NCBI GenBank assembly: GCA_905198125.1
Contig: CAJKBH010000002.1
Span: 60,375 to 124,374 of the forward strand
DNA length: 64,000 nucleotides
Origin: an uncultured Porphyromonadaceae bacterium
GTDB lineage: Bacteria > Bacteroidota > Bacteroidia > Bacteroidales > Muribaculaceae
Reading direction: 5' to 3'
Part shown: positions 15,567 to 24,686 of the stretch, one piece after another
Layout of the letters: each line of letters opens with the position of its first letter
Numbering within the stretch: the stretch's first letter is position 1
Notes under the pieces: generated by a model
Database searches by the model: none
Seen by the model: the letters and a program-made list of their open reading frames with translations, nothing else
What the model was told of the DNA's origin: nothing
Made by a program: the position numbers and the translations under genes

Positions 15567-17138
15567 ATGGCAAAGAATCTTTATCCGGTAGGCATTCAAA
15601 GTTTTAGAAAGATACGGGAGGGCGGTTATGTATATGTCGACAAGACCGGATATATACATGAACTTGTGACTCAAGGTGGCTTTTTCTTTCTGAGCAGGCC
15701 TCGTCGATTTGGGAAAAGTCTGCTTGTATCTACGATGGAGAATTATTTCCGGGGGAACCGCGAATTGTTTGAAGGATTAGCTATAGACAGACTGGAGCCG
15801 GAAAAATGGGAGCATTATACTGTATTGCATCTGGATTTGTCACGGTCAGGTTACAAGGAAGTCGGAGACCTTACCGCCTTTTTGGATAAAGCTGTGGGGG
15901 AATGGGAAAATGAATACGGCACTCCGCATCCGGACCATACCCCGGACTGGAGATTCGATAAAATTATTAGAGACATATACAGAAATACCGGTCGCCAGGT
16001 AGTGATATTGGTCGATGAATACGATAGTCCTATAGTGGATGTATGCGATAATGCGGAATTAGAAGCTGCCAATCGCAGGACATTGCATGATTTTTACCGC
16101 GTGATGAAAGCCAATTCCGAATACCTGAAGTTCGTTTTCCTGACCGGTGTGGGCAAGATAGGACAGATCAATGTATTCAGCGGTTTGAACAACCTGTTGG
16201 ATATATCCCTGGATACACGTTATTCCGCTATATGCGGAATAACCCCGCAGGAGTTGCATGACAATTTCAGGGAAGGTATTCAGGAATTGGCTGAAGAAAT
16301 GGGCCAATGCTATGATGAGACCCTGCAAAAACTGAAGTCCAGATACGATGGATTCCACTTCTCGAGAAAAATGGTGGATGTCTACAATCCTTTCAGCCTG
16401 CTAAAATCGCTGTATTACAGAAATATAGGAGATTATTGGTTCCAGTCCGGGACTCCGACGCGGTTGATAAAGCACTATTTGAGCCATGACTGGGGTTCGC
16501 CGGACCTTGAAGGAACTGTCATATCTGCCGATGAACTGGACAGCGGCGATGTGTTGGGCAACAACCTCGCTCTGGCATGTTACTATACCGGTTATCTGAC
16601 AATAAAGGCTTATAATGAGAGGCGGGACTCTTACGTTATGGGATACCCGAACGAGGAAATCCGAAAAGGCTTTTTCAAGAATCTGATTGAGACTGTAAAG
16701 AATTGGAATGTGAGTCGTGCAAACAATTTTGTGAATTCGCTACAGGATTTCATTGATGACGACGACATCGACGGGTTCCTGCATGAGCTGCAGTCGTTCT
16801 TAGCGGGTATACCGTACATGAACCATACCAACAAGGAGCCTCAGTGGCAGAAGGACATACTGATAATAGGCCGTCTGGTGGGAATCAGCGTCGACGTGGA
16901 GCGGCGCACGTCCGACGGGCGCATGGACATGGTGCTGGAAAACCCGAAAAAGATTTACATCATCGAGTTCAAATACGGCGGCACTCCCGAGGAGGCGCTT
17001 GCTCAGATCGACGACAAGAAATACGCCCTCCAGTTCGAGAACTCCCTGAACCCCAAGCCAGTGGTGAAAGTGGGCGTCAACATATCACCCGACACGCGCA
17101 CCATCGACGCATGGACCGTTGCAGTGGACAATGCATGA
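15567..17138 (+). CDS. AAA-ATPase-like / PD-(D/E)XK protein (DUF1703 type)
   Basis: A 523-residue protein of a family very common and often multicopy in Bacteroidales. The N-terminal AAA-ATPase-like domain has VYVDKTGYI, a P-loop-like RPRRFGKS (residues 44-51) and a Walker B-like ILVDEYDSPI. The C-terminal DUF1703 domain has the nuclease core GRMDMVLENPKK...YIIEFKYGG, where D, E and K fit PD-(D/E)XK. The biological role is unknown; defence or mobile-element functions have been suggested on fold grounds only. It has its own promoter immediately after the HIT terminator, as expected for an inserted single-gene cassette. Confidence 0.85.
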   Translation: MAKNLYPVGIQSFRKIREGGYVYVDKTGYIHELVTQGGFFFLSRPRRFGKSLLVSTMENYFRGNRELFEGLAIDRLEPEKWEHYTVLHLDLSRSGYKEVGDLTAFLDKAVGEWENEYGTPHPDHTPDWRFDKIIRDIYRNTGRQVVILVDEYDSPIVDVCDNAELEAANRRTLHDFYRVMKANSEYLKFVFLTGVGKIGQINVFSGLNNLLDISLDTRYSAICGITPQELHDNFREGIQELAEEMGQCYDETLQKLKSRYDGFHFSRKMVDVYNPFSLLKSLYYRNIGDYWFQSGTPTRLIKHYLSHDWGSPDLEGTVISADELDSGDVLGNNLALACYYTGYLTIKAYNERRDSYVMGYPNEEIRKGFFKNLIETVKNWNVSRANNFVNSLQDFIDDDDIDGFLHELQSFLAGIPYMNHTNKEPQWQKDILIIGRLVGISVDVERRTSDGRMDMVLENPKKIYIIEFKYGGTPEEALAQIDDKKYALQFENSLNPKPVVKVGVNISPDTRTIDAWTVAVDNA

Positions 17139-17254
17139 GAAACTTGCCGGCCCGATGAGCGAAAAGGGGCGGATTTTCGTTGTTAGTATATAGGGATATA
17201 CTGTGCCGTGTCGGCAAGTATGTCCGGGAATGTAGCAACCCAAAAGAAAATATT

Positions 17255-18436
17255 ATGGAAAATTTCAGATATTGCTCGCCCACGGAGTTTATCTTCGGAC
17301 GCGGCGTTCAGTCGGAAACAGGCGCGGCGCTGAAGCGCTATGGCGCGCAGAAGGTGATGATAGTCTATGGCAGCGACCGCATCAAGAAGGACGGTCTGTT
17401 TGACGAGGTGACCAAGTCGCTTGACGCCGAGGGGGTAGCCTGGACGGAGTTCGGTGGCATCAGCCCGAACCCGACTGCCGAGAGCGTTTACGCCGGCATA
17501 GCCAAGGCTGTGGCCGAGGGTGTCGACTTCCTTCTTGCCATCGGCGGCGGCAGCCCGATAGACGCAGCCAAGGGGATAGCCCTCGGAGCAGTGACGACCG
17601 AGGATTTCTGGAATTTCTACAACGGCACTTCCAAGCCTGTGGCGGCTCTGCCTGTGGGCGTTGTGCTGACCATCCCCGCCGCCGGCAGCGAGGGGAGCGG
17701 CAACTCGGTTATAACGAACGAGAAGACGCACCAGAAGATATCGGTGCGTTATCCGTTCCTGCTCCGTCCCCGGTTCGCGGTGATGAATCCTGAGCTGACC
17801 TATTCGCTGCCGTGGTTCCAGACGGCCTGCGGCATCGTGGACATGATGGCGCACATATACGAGCGTTATTTCTCGCCCACGGAGGGCACACAGTTAGTGG
17901 ACGCATATTCGGAGGCGATACTGCGTGACGTGATGGACCAGGCGGTGACGCTTCGCATGGACGGCGAGAACTACGATGCGCGCGCCGATGTGATGTGGGC
18001 CGGGACGTTGGCTCACAACGGCCTCTGCGGCGTGGGCAAGACCGAGGACTGGGCCTCGCACCGCATGGAGCACGAGATCTCGGCATTCTATCATGTGGCG
18101 CACGGAGCAGGGTTGGCCGTGATAATCCCGGCATGGATGCAGTTCTGTGCCAAGCGTAATCCGGACAAGCTATGGCGTTTCGCCATCAACGTGATGAGCG
18201 TCAACCCCGCCGGCAAGTCCACAGACGATATCATTGCCGAAGGCATCGACGAGCTGAAGCATTTCTATCACGACATGGGCCTCACCACCAACCTGCGCGA
18301 ACTGGTAGGTGAGGAACCCGACATCGAGAAGATGGTGGCGTCGCTGCAGCGCAACGTGGGCGATACACTTGGCGCTTACGTGCCGCTGTCGATGGACGAC
18401 TGTCGCGAGATATACAGACTGGCCCTGGAAGGATAA
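17255..18436 (+). CDS. Iron-containing alcohol dehydrogenase (YqhD/BDH-like)
   Basis: A 393-residue group III alcohol dehydrogenase, reducing aldehydes to alcohols with NAD(P)H in the cytoplasm. The dinucleotide motif GGGSPIDAAKG is at residues 97-107, and metal-ligand histidines appear in MAHIYERYF, DWASHRMEHEIS and VAHGAGLAV. The sequence FRYCSPTEFIFGRG at the start is typical of the YqhD/butanol dehydrogenase branch. An upstream in-frame ATG at 17180 would add 25 residues without family similarity. The next gene follows after 18 bases, so it is probably co-transcribed with the acyl-CoA synthetase. Substrate is not determinable. Confidence 0.87.
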   Translation: MENFRYCSPTEFIFGRGVQSETGAALKRYGAQKVMIVYGSDRIKKDGLFDEVTKSLDAEGVAWTEFGGISPNPTAESVYAGIAKAVAEGVDFLLAIGGGSPIDAAKGIALGAVTTEDFWNFYNGTSKPVAALPVGVVLTIPAAGSEGSGNSVITNEKTHQKISVRYPFLLRPRFAVMNPELTYSLPWFQTACGIVDMMAHIYERYFSPTEGTQLVDAYSEAILRDVMDQAVTLRMDGENYDARADVMWAGTLAHNGLCGVGKTEDWASHRMEHEISAFYHVAHGAGLAVIIPAWMQFCAKRNPDKLWRFAINVMSVNPAGKSTDDIIAEGIDELKHFYHDMGLTTNLRELVGEEPDIEKMVASLQRNVGDTLGAYVPLSMDDCREIYRLALEG

Positions 18437-18454
18437 CCGCTCATATCGCATTAA

Positions 18455-20113
18455 ATGGAGATTACGAATTTCATCAAACTGTACGAAAAGAGCTTCCGGG
18501 AGAATTGGGAACTGCCCGCACTCAGCGATTACGTGACAGGCAAGACCATCAATTATAGCGAACTGGCTATTAACATAGCCAAGATGCACCTGTTGTTCAA
18601 CAATATGGGAATCAAGCCGGGCGCGAAGATAGCGATATGCGGCCGCGACTCGATGAACTGGGTGATGGTGTATCTGGCCACCGTGACATACGGTGCGGTG
18701 ATAGTCCCCATCCTGGCAGAATTCAATCCTCACGACGTGACGCACATCGTGAACCATTCGGAGGCGGAGCTGCTGTTCGTGTCCAAATCGGTGTGGGAGC
18801 CGATGGAACCCGATATGCTGCTTAATCTGAAAGGTGTGCTGAGCATCGAGGACTTCAAGTGCCTGGAGGAGCGTCCGGGATTCGAGATGAACCGTACGCT
18901 GCGGCTGCTGACGCGCCGCTTCCGGTCGCTGTATCCCCACGGATACCGGCCCGAAAACGTGTGCTACATAGACCGCGACAATTCGGAGGCGGTGGAGATA
19001 AACTATACGTCGGGCACCACGGGATTCTCGAAGGGCGTGATGCTGACGGGCGAGAACCTGGCGGGCAACGTATGTTTCGGCATCGACACTCAGCTGCATT
19101 TCCGCAGTAGCCGTGCTCTGGCGTTCCTGCCCATGGCACATGCATACGGATGCGCTTTCGATATGCTGACCCCTATGGCCGTGGGATCGCATGTCACCAT
19201 CCTGGGCAAGATCCCGTCGCCGCGTATCCTGATACAGGCCATGAATCAGGTGCGCCCCAACCTGGTGATATGCGTGCCGCTGATATTGGAGAAGATATAC
19301 AAGAACCAGATATTGCCCATGATTTCGAAGGGCGCGGTGCGCTGGACCCTGGCGGTGCCGTTCCTGGACTCGTATATCTATGCCAAGATACGCCGCAAGT
19401 TGGTCGATGCCTTCGGCGGCAATTTCGAGCAGGTGATAGTGGGCGGCGCGCCTCTGAACCATGAGGTAGAGGAATTCCTGCACAAGATCAAGTTCCCGTT
19501 CACCGTGGGCTACGGCATGACGGAATGCGGCCCGCTGATCAGCTACACGCATTGGAAAAAGTTCGTGCCCGGTTCGTCGGGACGACTGCTGCCCGACATG
19601 GAGGCCATGATACTGTCGGACGATCCGGAACACACTCCGGGCGAGATTTGTGTCAAGGGCCCGAACGTGATGAAGGGTTATTACAAGAATCCCCAGGCCA
19701 CGGAACAGGTGCTGGACGACAAGGGATGGCTCAAGACCGGCGACATGGGTACCATGACTCCCGACGGCACGCTGTTCCTGCGCGGCCGCAGCAAGACCAT
19801 GATACTGTCCGCCTCCGGCCAGAACATCTATCCCGAGGAGATCGAGGCCAAGCTGAACAACATGCCCTTCGTGGCCGAAAGCCTTGTGGTGGAGCGTGAC
19901 GGCAAGCTTGTGGCCCTGGTGTATCCCGATTTCGACGCGCTCGACCGCCTTGAGGTGCCTGTGACCGACATGGACAACACCATGGAGAATATCCGCAAGG
20001 AACTGAACGGCCTGGTGGCCCCATACGAAAGGATATCGAAAATAATCCTGATGCCCAACGAGTTCCAGAAGACTCCGAAGCGTAGCATCAAGCGATTCCT
20101 CTATACCCGATAG
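18455..20113 (+). CDS. AMP-dependent acyl-CoA synthetase (long-chain type)
   Basis: A 552-residue adenylate-forming enzyme that activates fatty acids to acyl-CoA or acyl-adenylate. The phosphate-binding loop YTSGTTGFSKG is at residues 184-194; GYGMTECGP, the hinge GDMGTMTPDG with KTGD, and the catalytic lysine region KTPKRSIKRF at the C-terminus are all present. It resembles FadD-like proteins, although some family members act on aryl or acyl-ACP substrates. It lies 18 bases after the alcohol dehydrogenase, suggesting joint handling of acyl or aldehyde intermediates, and 83 bases before a small membrane protein gene. Confidence 0.87.
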   Translation: MEITNFIKLYEKSFRENWELPALSDYVTGKTINYSELAINIAKMHLLFNNMGIKPGAKIAICGRDSMNWVMVYLATVTYGAVIVPILAEFNPHDVTHIVNHSEAELLFVSKSVWEPMEPDMLLNLKGVLSIEDFKCLEERPGFEMNRTLRLLTRRFRSLYPHGYRPENVCYIDRDNSEAVEINYTSGTTGFSKGVMLTGENLAGNVCFGIDTQLHFRSSRALAFLPMAHAYGCAFDMLTPMAVGSHVTILGKIPSPRILIQAMNQVRPNLVICVPLILEKIYKNQILPMISKGAVRWTLAVPFLDSYIYAKIRRKLVDAFGGNFEQVIVGGAPLNHEVEEFLHKIKFPFTVGYGMTECGPLISYTHWKKFVPGSSGRLLPDMEAMILSDDPEHTPGEICVKGPNVMKGYYKNPQATEQVLDDKGWLKTGDMGTMTPDGTLFLRGRSKTMILSASGQNIYPEEIEAKLNNMPFVAESLVVERDGKLVALVYPDFDALDRLEVPVTDMDNTMENIRKELNGLVAPYERISKIILMPNEFQKTPKRSIKRFLYTR

Positions 20114-20196
20114 GTCCCCGCGTCTTATCCGGTCGGATCCGTACCTCAGAACCATATACAATGTAAAAACGTTTCCATAACAAAAAAAGAAAGGTT

Positions 20197-20499
20197 ATGG
20201 AAAATACTGATTTGACTACCAGGAATTCGAATGACATGGATGCGCGCCGAGCCGAATTGGGGATGGAGAAAGCGCGTCTGTCGGCGCAGTCGGCCGGACT
20301 GAAGCTGCTGATGTGGCTGATAATCATTACGGTGTGCGGCATCATCGCCTGCGCCGTGCTGGCGGTGCTCAAGATTGCGGTGCAGTCGATAGTGGTGGTC
20401 GCGGCCGTTCTGCTGGCCATCGGTCTTGTGGCAGTTGTCGGCTACAACGCCGTCAAGGTCAAGATCAAGGAGCACCGTGTCGAGAAGGACGACGAATAA
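20197..20499 (+). CDS. Small two-helix membrane protein
   Basis: A 100-residue protein of unknown function. A charged, probably helical N-terminus (residues 1-35) precedes two hydrophobic segments, LLMWLIIITVCGIIACAVLA (36-55) and SIVVVAAVLLAIGLVAVVGY (64-83), and the tail is rich in lysine and glutamate. No family was recognised. It is on the same strand as the acyl-CoA synthetase and is followed by a strong terminator, so it may be the last gene of that transcript. Confidence 0.6.
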   Translation: MENTDLTTRNSNDMDARRAELGMEKARLSAQSAGLKLLMWLIIITVCGIIACAVLAVLKIAVQSIVVVAAVLLAIGLVAVVGYNAVKVKIKEHRVEKDDE

Positions 20500-20529
20500 T
20501 CCTCCCGACAACGTATAGAACAGACACTC

Positions 20530-20566
20530 AAAAAGTCAGCACTCGGAAACGGGCGCTGACTTTTTT
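20530..20566. terminator. Bidirectional terminator, copy 1 of an identical pair
   Basis: GTCAGC pairs with GCTGAC, an inner CTCG pairs with CGGG around a GAAA tetraloop, flanked by AAAAA and TTTTTT. The same 37 bases recur at 21787-21823. Confidence 0.85.
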
Positions 20567-20599
20567 ATTCGTAAATATGGATGATATAAAAAAATAATG

Positions 20600-20607
20600 T
20601 AATTTTG
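20600..20607 (+). promoter_or_regulatory. -7 promoter box of the DUF1016 gene
   Basis: TAATTTTG matches TAnnTTTG, 100 bases before the start at 20708. No TTTG -33 box is seen 19-20 bases upstream. Confidence 0.45.
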
Positions 20608-20707
20608 CGTATGATAGTATGATATAATCATTATAAGATCTCTAAGCCATCGGCCGAGTGGAACCCGATATTAGAGATAAATCAAAAGTATAAGAATATA
20701 CAGATAA

Positions 20708-21751
20708 TTGGAACAGACAATCATACATAAGAACAACAATCAAGGTGTTGTCGATGACATCCGGGTTATGATATCTGAGGCGCGGCAGCGGGTGGCAGTG
20801 TCCGCCAATGCCACGATAACCTTGCTTTATTGGCACATCGGAGAGCGTATCAATCGGGAGGTTCTTGATAATCAGAGGGCAGAGTATGGCAAACGAGTCA
20901 TAGAGAATGTGGCGTGTCAATTGCAATTGGAATATGGGGGCCGGGAATTTTCAGCCCGTAACCTCCGGCGCATGATGCAGTTTGCACAGCTGATGCCCGA
21001 CCTGCAGATTGTGTCGACACTGTCGACACAATTGTCTTGGTCTCATTTTCAGGAGGTTCTGTCTCTTGATGAGATTCAACGTGAGTTTTATTTAACCATG
21101 GCAGCGGAAGAAAGTTGGTCAATACGTACCCTCCGTTCAAAGATAGACGGAATGCTTTATGAGCGTACGGCTATAGCTGCCAAGCCTAAGGAATTAATCA
21201 AAGCCGAACTTGCATCACTTCGCGACGAACATGCGGTTACTCCGGATCTGGTGTTCAAAAGCCCATATTTTCTCGATTTTGCCGGCCTCCGTGGTAACTA
21301 TTCGGAGAGTGAGCTTGAGGACGCATTGTTGGCACATATAGAGAATTTTCTATTGGAACTTGGCGATGGATTCACGTTCGTGGCACGTCAGAAAAGGCTG
21401 ATAATAGACGGCGAGGATTTCAAGATCGATCTGTTGTTTTTTCATCGGAAACTCCATCGGATGATTGCCGTAGACCTTAAGTTGGGAAGATTCAAGGCTG
21501 CATACAAGGGACAGATGGAATTATACCTGCGTTATCTTGATCGTTATGAACGAGAGGAGGGAGAGGAAGCTCCACTGGGACTGATACTTTGTACTGAAGG
21601 AAATCGCGAACAAATAGAATTGCTGCAACTGGATGCCTCAGGTATTAAAGTGGCGAACTATCTTACGGAATTGCCGCCGAAAGAAGTTCTGATCAGACAG
21701 TTGCGGGTGTCGCTGGAAGAAGCAAAGGCATTGAGAACCTTATCTAAATGA
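20708..21751 (+). CDS. DUF1016/YhcG-type PD-(D/E)XK nuclease-like protein
   Basis: A 347-residue protein with the DUF1016 N-terminal domain (LYWHIGERINREVLD, MMQFAQLMPD, LSWSHFQEVL) and a C-terminal PDDEXK-like domain in which FKIDLLFF and AVDLKLGRFK (about residues 244-263) supply the acidic and lysine residues. Family members are frequent in mobile and defence-associated regions; biochemical function is not established. The gene lies alone between two identical 37-bp terminators, which suggests it arrived as a cassette. A truncated relative lies at 52180-52692. Confidence 0.85.
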   Translation: MEQTIIHKNNNQGVVDDIRVMISEARQRVAVSANATITLLYWHIGERINREVLDNQRAEYGKRVIENVACQLQLEYGGREFSARNLRRMMQFAQLMPDLQIVSTLSTQLSWSHFQEVLSLDEIQREFYLTMAAEESWSIRTLRSKIDGMLYERTAIAAKPKELIKAELASLRDEHAVTPDLVFKSPYFLDFAGLRGNYSESELEDALLAHIENFLLELGDGFTFVARQKRLIIDGEDFKIDLLFFHRKLHRMIAVDLKLGRFKAAYKGQMELYLRYLDRYEREEGEEAPLGLILCTEGNREQIELLQLDASGIKVANYLTELPPKEVLIRQLRVSLEEAKALRTLSK

Positions 21752-21786
21752 CATTTCAAAATAGGTTGTCAGGGATGACGAAAACA

Positions 21787-21823
21787 AAAAAGTCAGCACT
21801 CGGAAACGGGCGCTGACTTTTTT
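21787..21823. terminator. Bidirectional terminator, copy 2 of an identical pair
   Basis: Identical over 37 bases to 20530-20566. It separates the convergent DUF1016 and C69 dipeptidase genes and can serve both. Confidence 0.85.
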
Positions 21824-21841
21824 GTTGTGTCGGATTGGGAA

Positions 21842-23515
21842 TTATTTGGCGGGGGCGGACTTGATGAGGAAGTGGTCGCCGGATTCCTTGACGATGTTCT
21901 CGTAGTATTTCTTGTCGTAGCCGGGGAATTCGGGGTAGACGGGCACGCCGTACTGCGACTTGATGAAGTTGCCGTCGGCATCGGTCTTCTTGCGGTTGCC
22001 GTCCATGAATTTCACGAAAAGATATACTGCCAGGTCGCGGTAACGATCTGTGGCCTCCTTGGCGTCCTGCGCGCCGAGCGCGTTGACTGCGTTGCGGTAT
22101 GCGTCCATGTCGCCGGCCTCGACCATGGCTTTCAGTTTCGGGTCGTTGGCCTTGACCTGCTCGAAGAATCCTTTCTCCAGCTTGTTCTGCACTTTTCGGA
22201 TGTCGGGAATCATCATGTCGTAGCGGTGGTATGCCTCGTTGGCCACGATGTTGTTGACCCAGAAGTTGGAGTTGATGTCGAATGTGTTTACGTCACCCTG
22301 CGCCAGTTCGGCGGGAACTTCGGTCATGCCGCAGTACAGGGGCATATATACCGATGTGTTGGTGTCGTCGGTGCCGAACCAGAATACGCCGCCCACGGGG
22401 TCGGGGAGCCAGTCGCGGCTCTGCGATACGAAGCTCCAGCCGGTCTGCTGCGTGGCGATGGCGCGCTCCATCAGGTATTTCTTGCCGTCCACTTCATATT
22501 CCATGGGACGCCAGCGGTAAGGCACGTGGTACGGCCCGGCGCCTACGTCCTGTGTCATGTCGTAGGGAGTGCCCTGGAACCGGTCGCGCATGGCGTCCTG
22601 CATCCCTTCGGGGCTGACCTTGCGGTCGGGGATGATGTAGAGGGGCATCGGCTCGTTGCTGTCGGCGTTGACCCATGCGAAGTATTGGTCGGCGCCGTCG
22701 TTGAAGCGGCGGAAGTATGACCATACGCGGGCGTCGCAGCCACGGCGCGTGGACGGATCATGCTCGGCGAAGGCGTCGGCAAACGAGAAGTCCTGGTCCT
22801 TGCCGGTGAAATAGCCGCGCTTGCGGGCGAACTTGATCAGGTCCTTGGAATAGCGCACGTTCTCCTTGTCCTTCAGGTCTACCTTGCGAATACGGGGCTC
22901 GTTGGCATGTCCGGAGATGGCGTTGTCGGGGATGCGCACGGCAATCCACACGGCGCCTTTCTCGGCTCCCTTGCCTATCATCTCCATCACCCATACCTCG
23001 TTCTTGTCGGCGATGGTGAACGACTCGCCCTCGCTGGCGTAGCCGTATTTCTCCACCAGGTCGGTCATCACGTCAATGGCTTCGCGGGCGTTCTTGGCGC
23101 GTTCCAGGGCCACGTATATCAGCGAGCCATAGTCCATCACGGACTGGCCCGTGGTGTCGGCCAGCTCCTCGCGGCCGCCCCATGTGCTCTCGCCGATGGC
23201 GAGCTGATGCTCGTTCATGTTGCCCACCACGTTGTAGGTCTCGGCCGCCTGGGGAATCTCGCCCAAAGGCTTGCCGGTGTCCCAGTCGGTTATCTTTCGC
23301 ATTGCGCCCTTGGGATGTCTGGCTGCCGGCGAATGGTGCAGGAAGCCGAATAGGTTGTGGGAGTCGGCCGAGTAGGACATCATCACCGAGCCGTCGGTGG
23401 TGGCTCCCTTGCCGGCTATAAGGTTGGTGCATGCCGACGAGTCGGCGGTGACTGCGGCGGCGAGTAGCGCCACTGCCGCGAGTGCTTTTGCTGTAAGGCT
23501 GTTCGTTATGTTCAT
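21842..23515 (-). CDS. C69 family dipeptidase, exported
   Basis: A 557-residue peptidase of the N-terminal nucleophile family C69 (PepD-like), hydrolysing dipeptides. A signal peptide of about 28 residues ends just before Cys29 in SSACTNLIAGKGATTDGS, where the cysteine becomes the catalytic nucleophile after cleavage. GNMNEHQLAIGEST and GESFTIADKNEVWVMEM match the family. It likely acts in the periplasm on diet- or wall-derived peptides. The POT peptide transporter at 11.9 kb could take up the products' relatives, but no operon links them. Confidence 0.87.
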   Translation of the reverse strand: MNITNSLTAKALAAVALLAAAVTADSSACTNLIAGKGATTDGSVMMSYSADSHNLFGFLHHSPAARHPKGAMRKITDWDTGKPLGEIPQAAETYNVVGNMNEHQLAIGESTWGGREELADTTGQSVMDYGSLIYVALERAKNAREAIDVMTDLVEKYGYASEGESFTIADKNEVWVMEMIGKGAEKGAVWIAVRIPDNAISGHANEPRIRKVDLKDKENVRYSKDLIKFARKRGYFTGKDQDFSFADAFAEHDPSTRRGCDARVWSYFRRFNDGADQYFAWVNADSNEPMPLYIIPDRKVSPEGMQDAMRDRFQGTPYDMTQDVGAGPYHVPYRWRPMEYEVDGKKYLMERAIATQQTGWSFVSQSRDWLPDPVGGVFWFGTDDTNTSVYMPLYCGMTEVPAELAQGDVNTFDINSNFWVNNIVANEAYHRYDMMIPDIRKVQNKLEKGFFEQVKANDPKLKAMVEAGDMDAYRNAVNALGAQDAKEATDRYRDLAVYLFVKFMDGNRKKTDADGNFIKSQYGVPVYPEFPGYDKKYYENIVKESGDHFLIKSAPAK

Positions 23516-23853
23516 ATCGTATCGTTGTTTCGTCTGAAAAAACCGTTTTGCTCTGCTAAGTTAATAAGAAACGGCTATTCAAGCAAATAAAATCGTATAT
23601 CGGTTTGAATATGAGTCTGTTTTGATCGAAAAACAGAGTTGGGATATGGACATAAAAAAATTGATTGTCATCACGACAACCAATCTTGCGTTAACCTTAA
23701 AAATCTAATACCATGAAAAACTCGATGCAAAGTTACAAAATATTTCAAAAACAATGTTATATAACATAAGAAAATTCGCTGTATTTAATATAAATTAACA
23801 ATATCGAGCTGTATATGATTTTATATTAACACAAGTTTGCAAATATGTGGCTT
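23516..23853. other. Gene-free AT-rich gap
   Basis: The 338 bases hold no supported gene. A 9-bp hairpin with one mismatch (TTGATTGTC, ATCAC, GACAACCAA, about 23661-23683) precedes AACCTTAAAAATCTAATACC and an ATG at 23713 that opens a frame of only about 17 codons. This looks like the leader of a lost gene, but nothing downstream supports one. Confidence 0.4.
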
Positions 23854-24684
23854 TTATCGGGTGCGCTTGCGGAAAAGGTGGCGGTAGATGAATTCGGTGA
23901 TCTTAGGGGATGTGGATTTGACCAGCACCCGGACCATCGGGTAAATCTGGCGCCAGTTGCAGGGACCGTAAAGGCGGCGGATACCTTTGGAATAGATGTC
24001 GTATTCGTTGCGGAGCGTGATTTTGGTGCTGCGTTTGCGGTAGGTCTCGGAGGTGCGCCGGAATTTCAGCACCGTTTCGGGGATGTTGTTGATGACACGT
24101 CCCGCGGCGAGGATGTCGTACCACAGTTTCAGGTCCTGGTTTTTCTGGTAGTTCTCGTCATAACCGAATCCCTCCTTGAAAATGGAGGCCCGCAGGAAAG
24201 CCGTGGGATGGTTGATCGGGTTGGCCTTGACAATGTATTTCCTGATTTGTTTCAGGTCGGCGGGATAGATGCGGATTTCGCCGGGCTTGTCGTTCTCGTC
24301 TATTTCCTGCACGGCGCCGCCCAATACGACAACCTCCGGATGGCGCTCCATATATCGCAGCTGGTCGGCGAAACGGTTTGGCAACGACACGTCGTCGCTG
24401 TCCATACGGGCGAAGTAGTCGCCGGTGGCTGCCTGTATGGCTTCGTTCAGCGATTTGGTCAGGCCCAGATTCTCGGGATTGCAGATGATGCGCATCTTGT
24501 CGCCAAGTTCGGACTGCCATTTGGTTACGATTTTGTCGAGTTCCGGACCGAGGGGGCCGTCCTTGATCAGCACTATCTGGTTCGGCATCACCGTCTGGTC
24601 GGTCCATACGCTGCGCAGGGCCCGGTCGAAATACTCGGGCTTCTCGGATTTATATACGGACATCAGTACGGAAATCGTGGCCAT
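23854..24684 (-). CDS. Family 2 glycosyltransferase
   Basis: A 276-residue GT-A fold enzyme that transfers a sugar from a nucleotide-sugar donor. It begins with the family strand ISVLMSVYKSEKPEYFDRAL, has the DxD-type metal site MDSDD (residues 94-98) after NLGLTKSLNEAI, and NQDLKLWYDI as the acceptor-side motif. Donor and acceptor cannot be predicted; relatives add galactose, GlcNAc or glucose to lipopolysaccharide or capsule. It is the last of four minus-strand genes starting at 28267, two bases after the beta-propeller gene. Confidence 0.88.
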   Translation of the reverse strand: MATISVLMSVYKSEKPEYFDRALRSVWTDQTVMPNQIVLIKDGPLGPELDKIVTKWQSELGDKMRIICNPENLGLTKSLNEAIQAATGDYFARMDSDDVSLPNRFADQLRYMERHPEVVVLGGAVQEIDENDKPGEIRIYPADLKQIRKYIVKANPINHPTAFLRASIFKEGFGYDENYQKNQDLKLWYDILAAGRVINNIPETVLKFRRTSETYRKRSTKITLRNEYDIYSKGIRRLYGPCNWRQIYPMVRVLVKSTSPKITEFIYRHLFRKRTR

Positions 24685-24686
24685 TG

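Noticed and set aside
18170..20161. Long minus-strand frame across the acyl-CoA synthetase gene
   Set aside because: Shadow; the sense frame has all adenylation motifs.
23713..23765. Mini-frame with a leader-like upstream sequence
   Set aside because: Only about 17 codons with no support for translation; described only as part of the gap.
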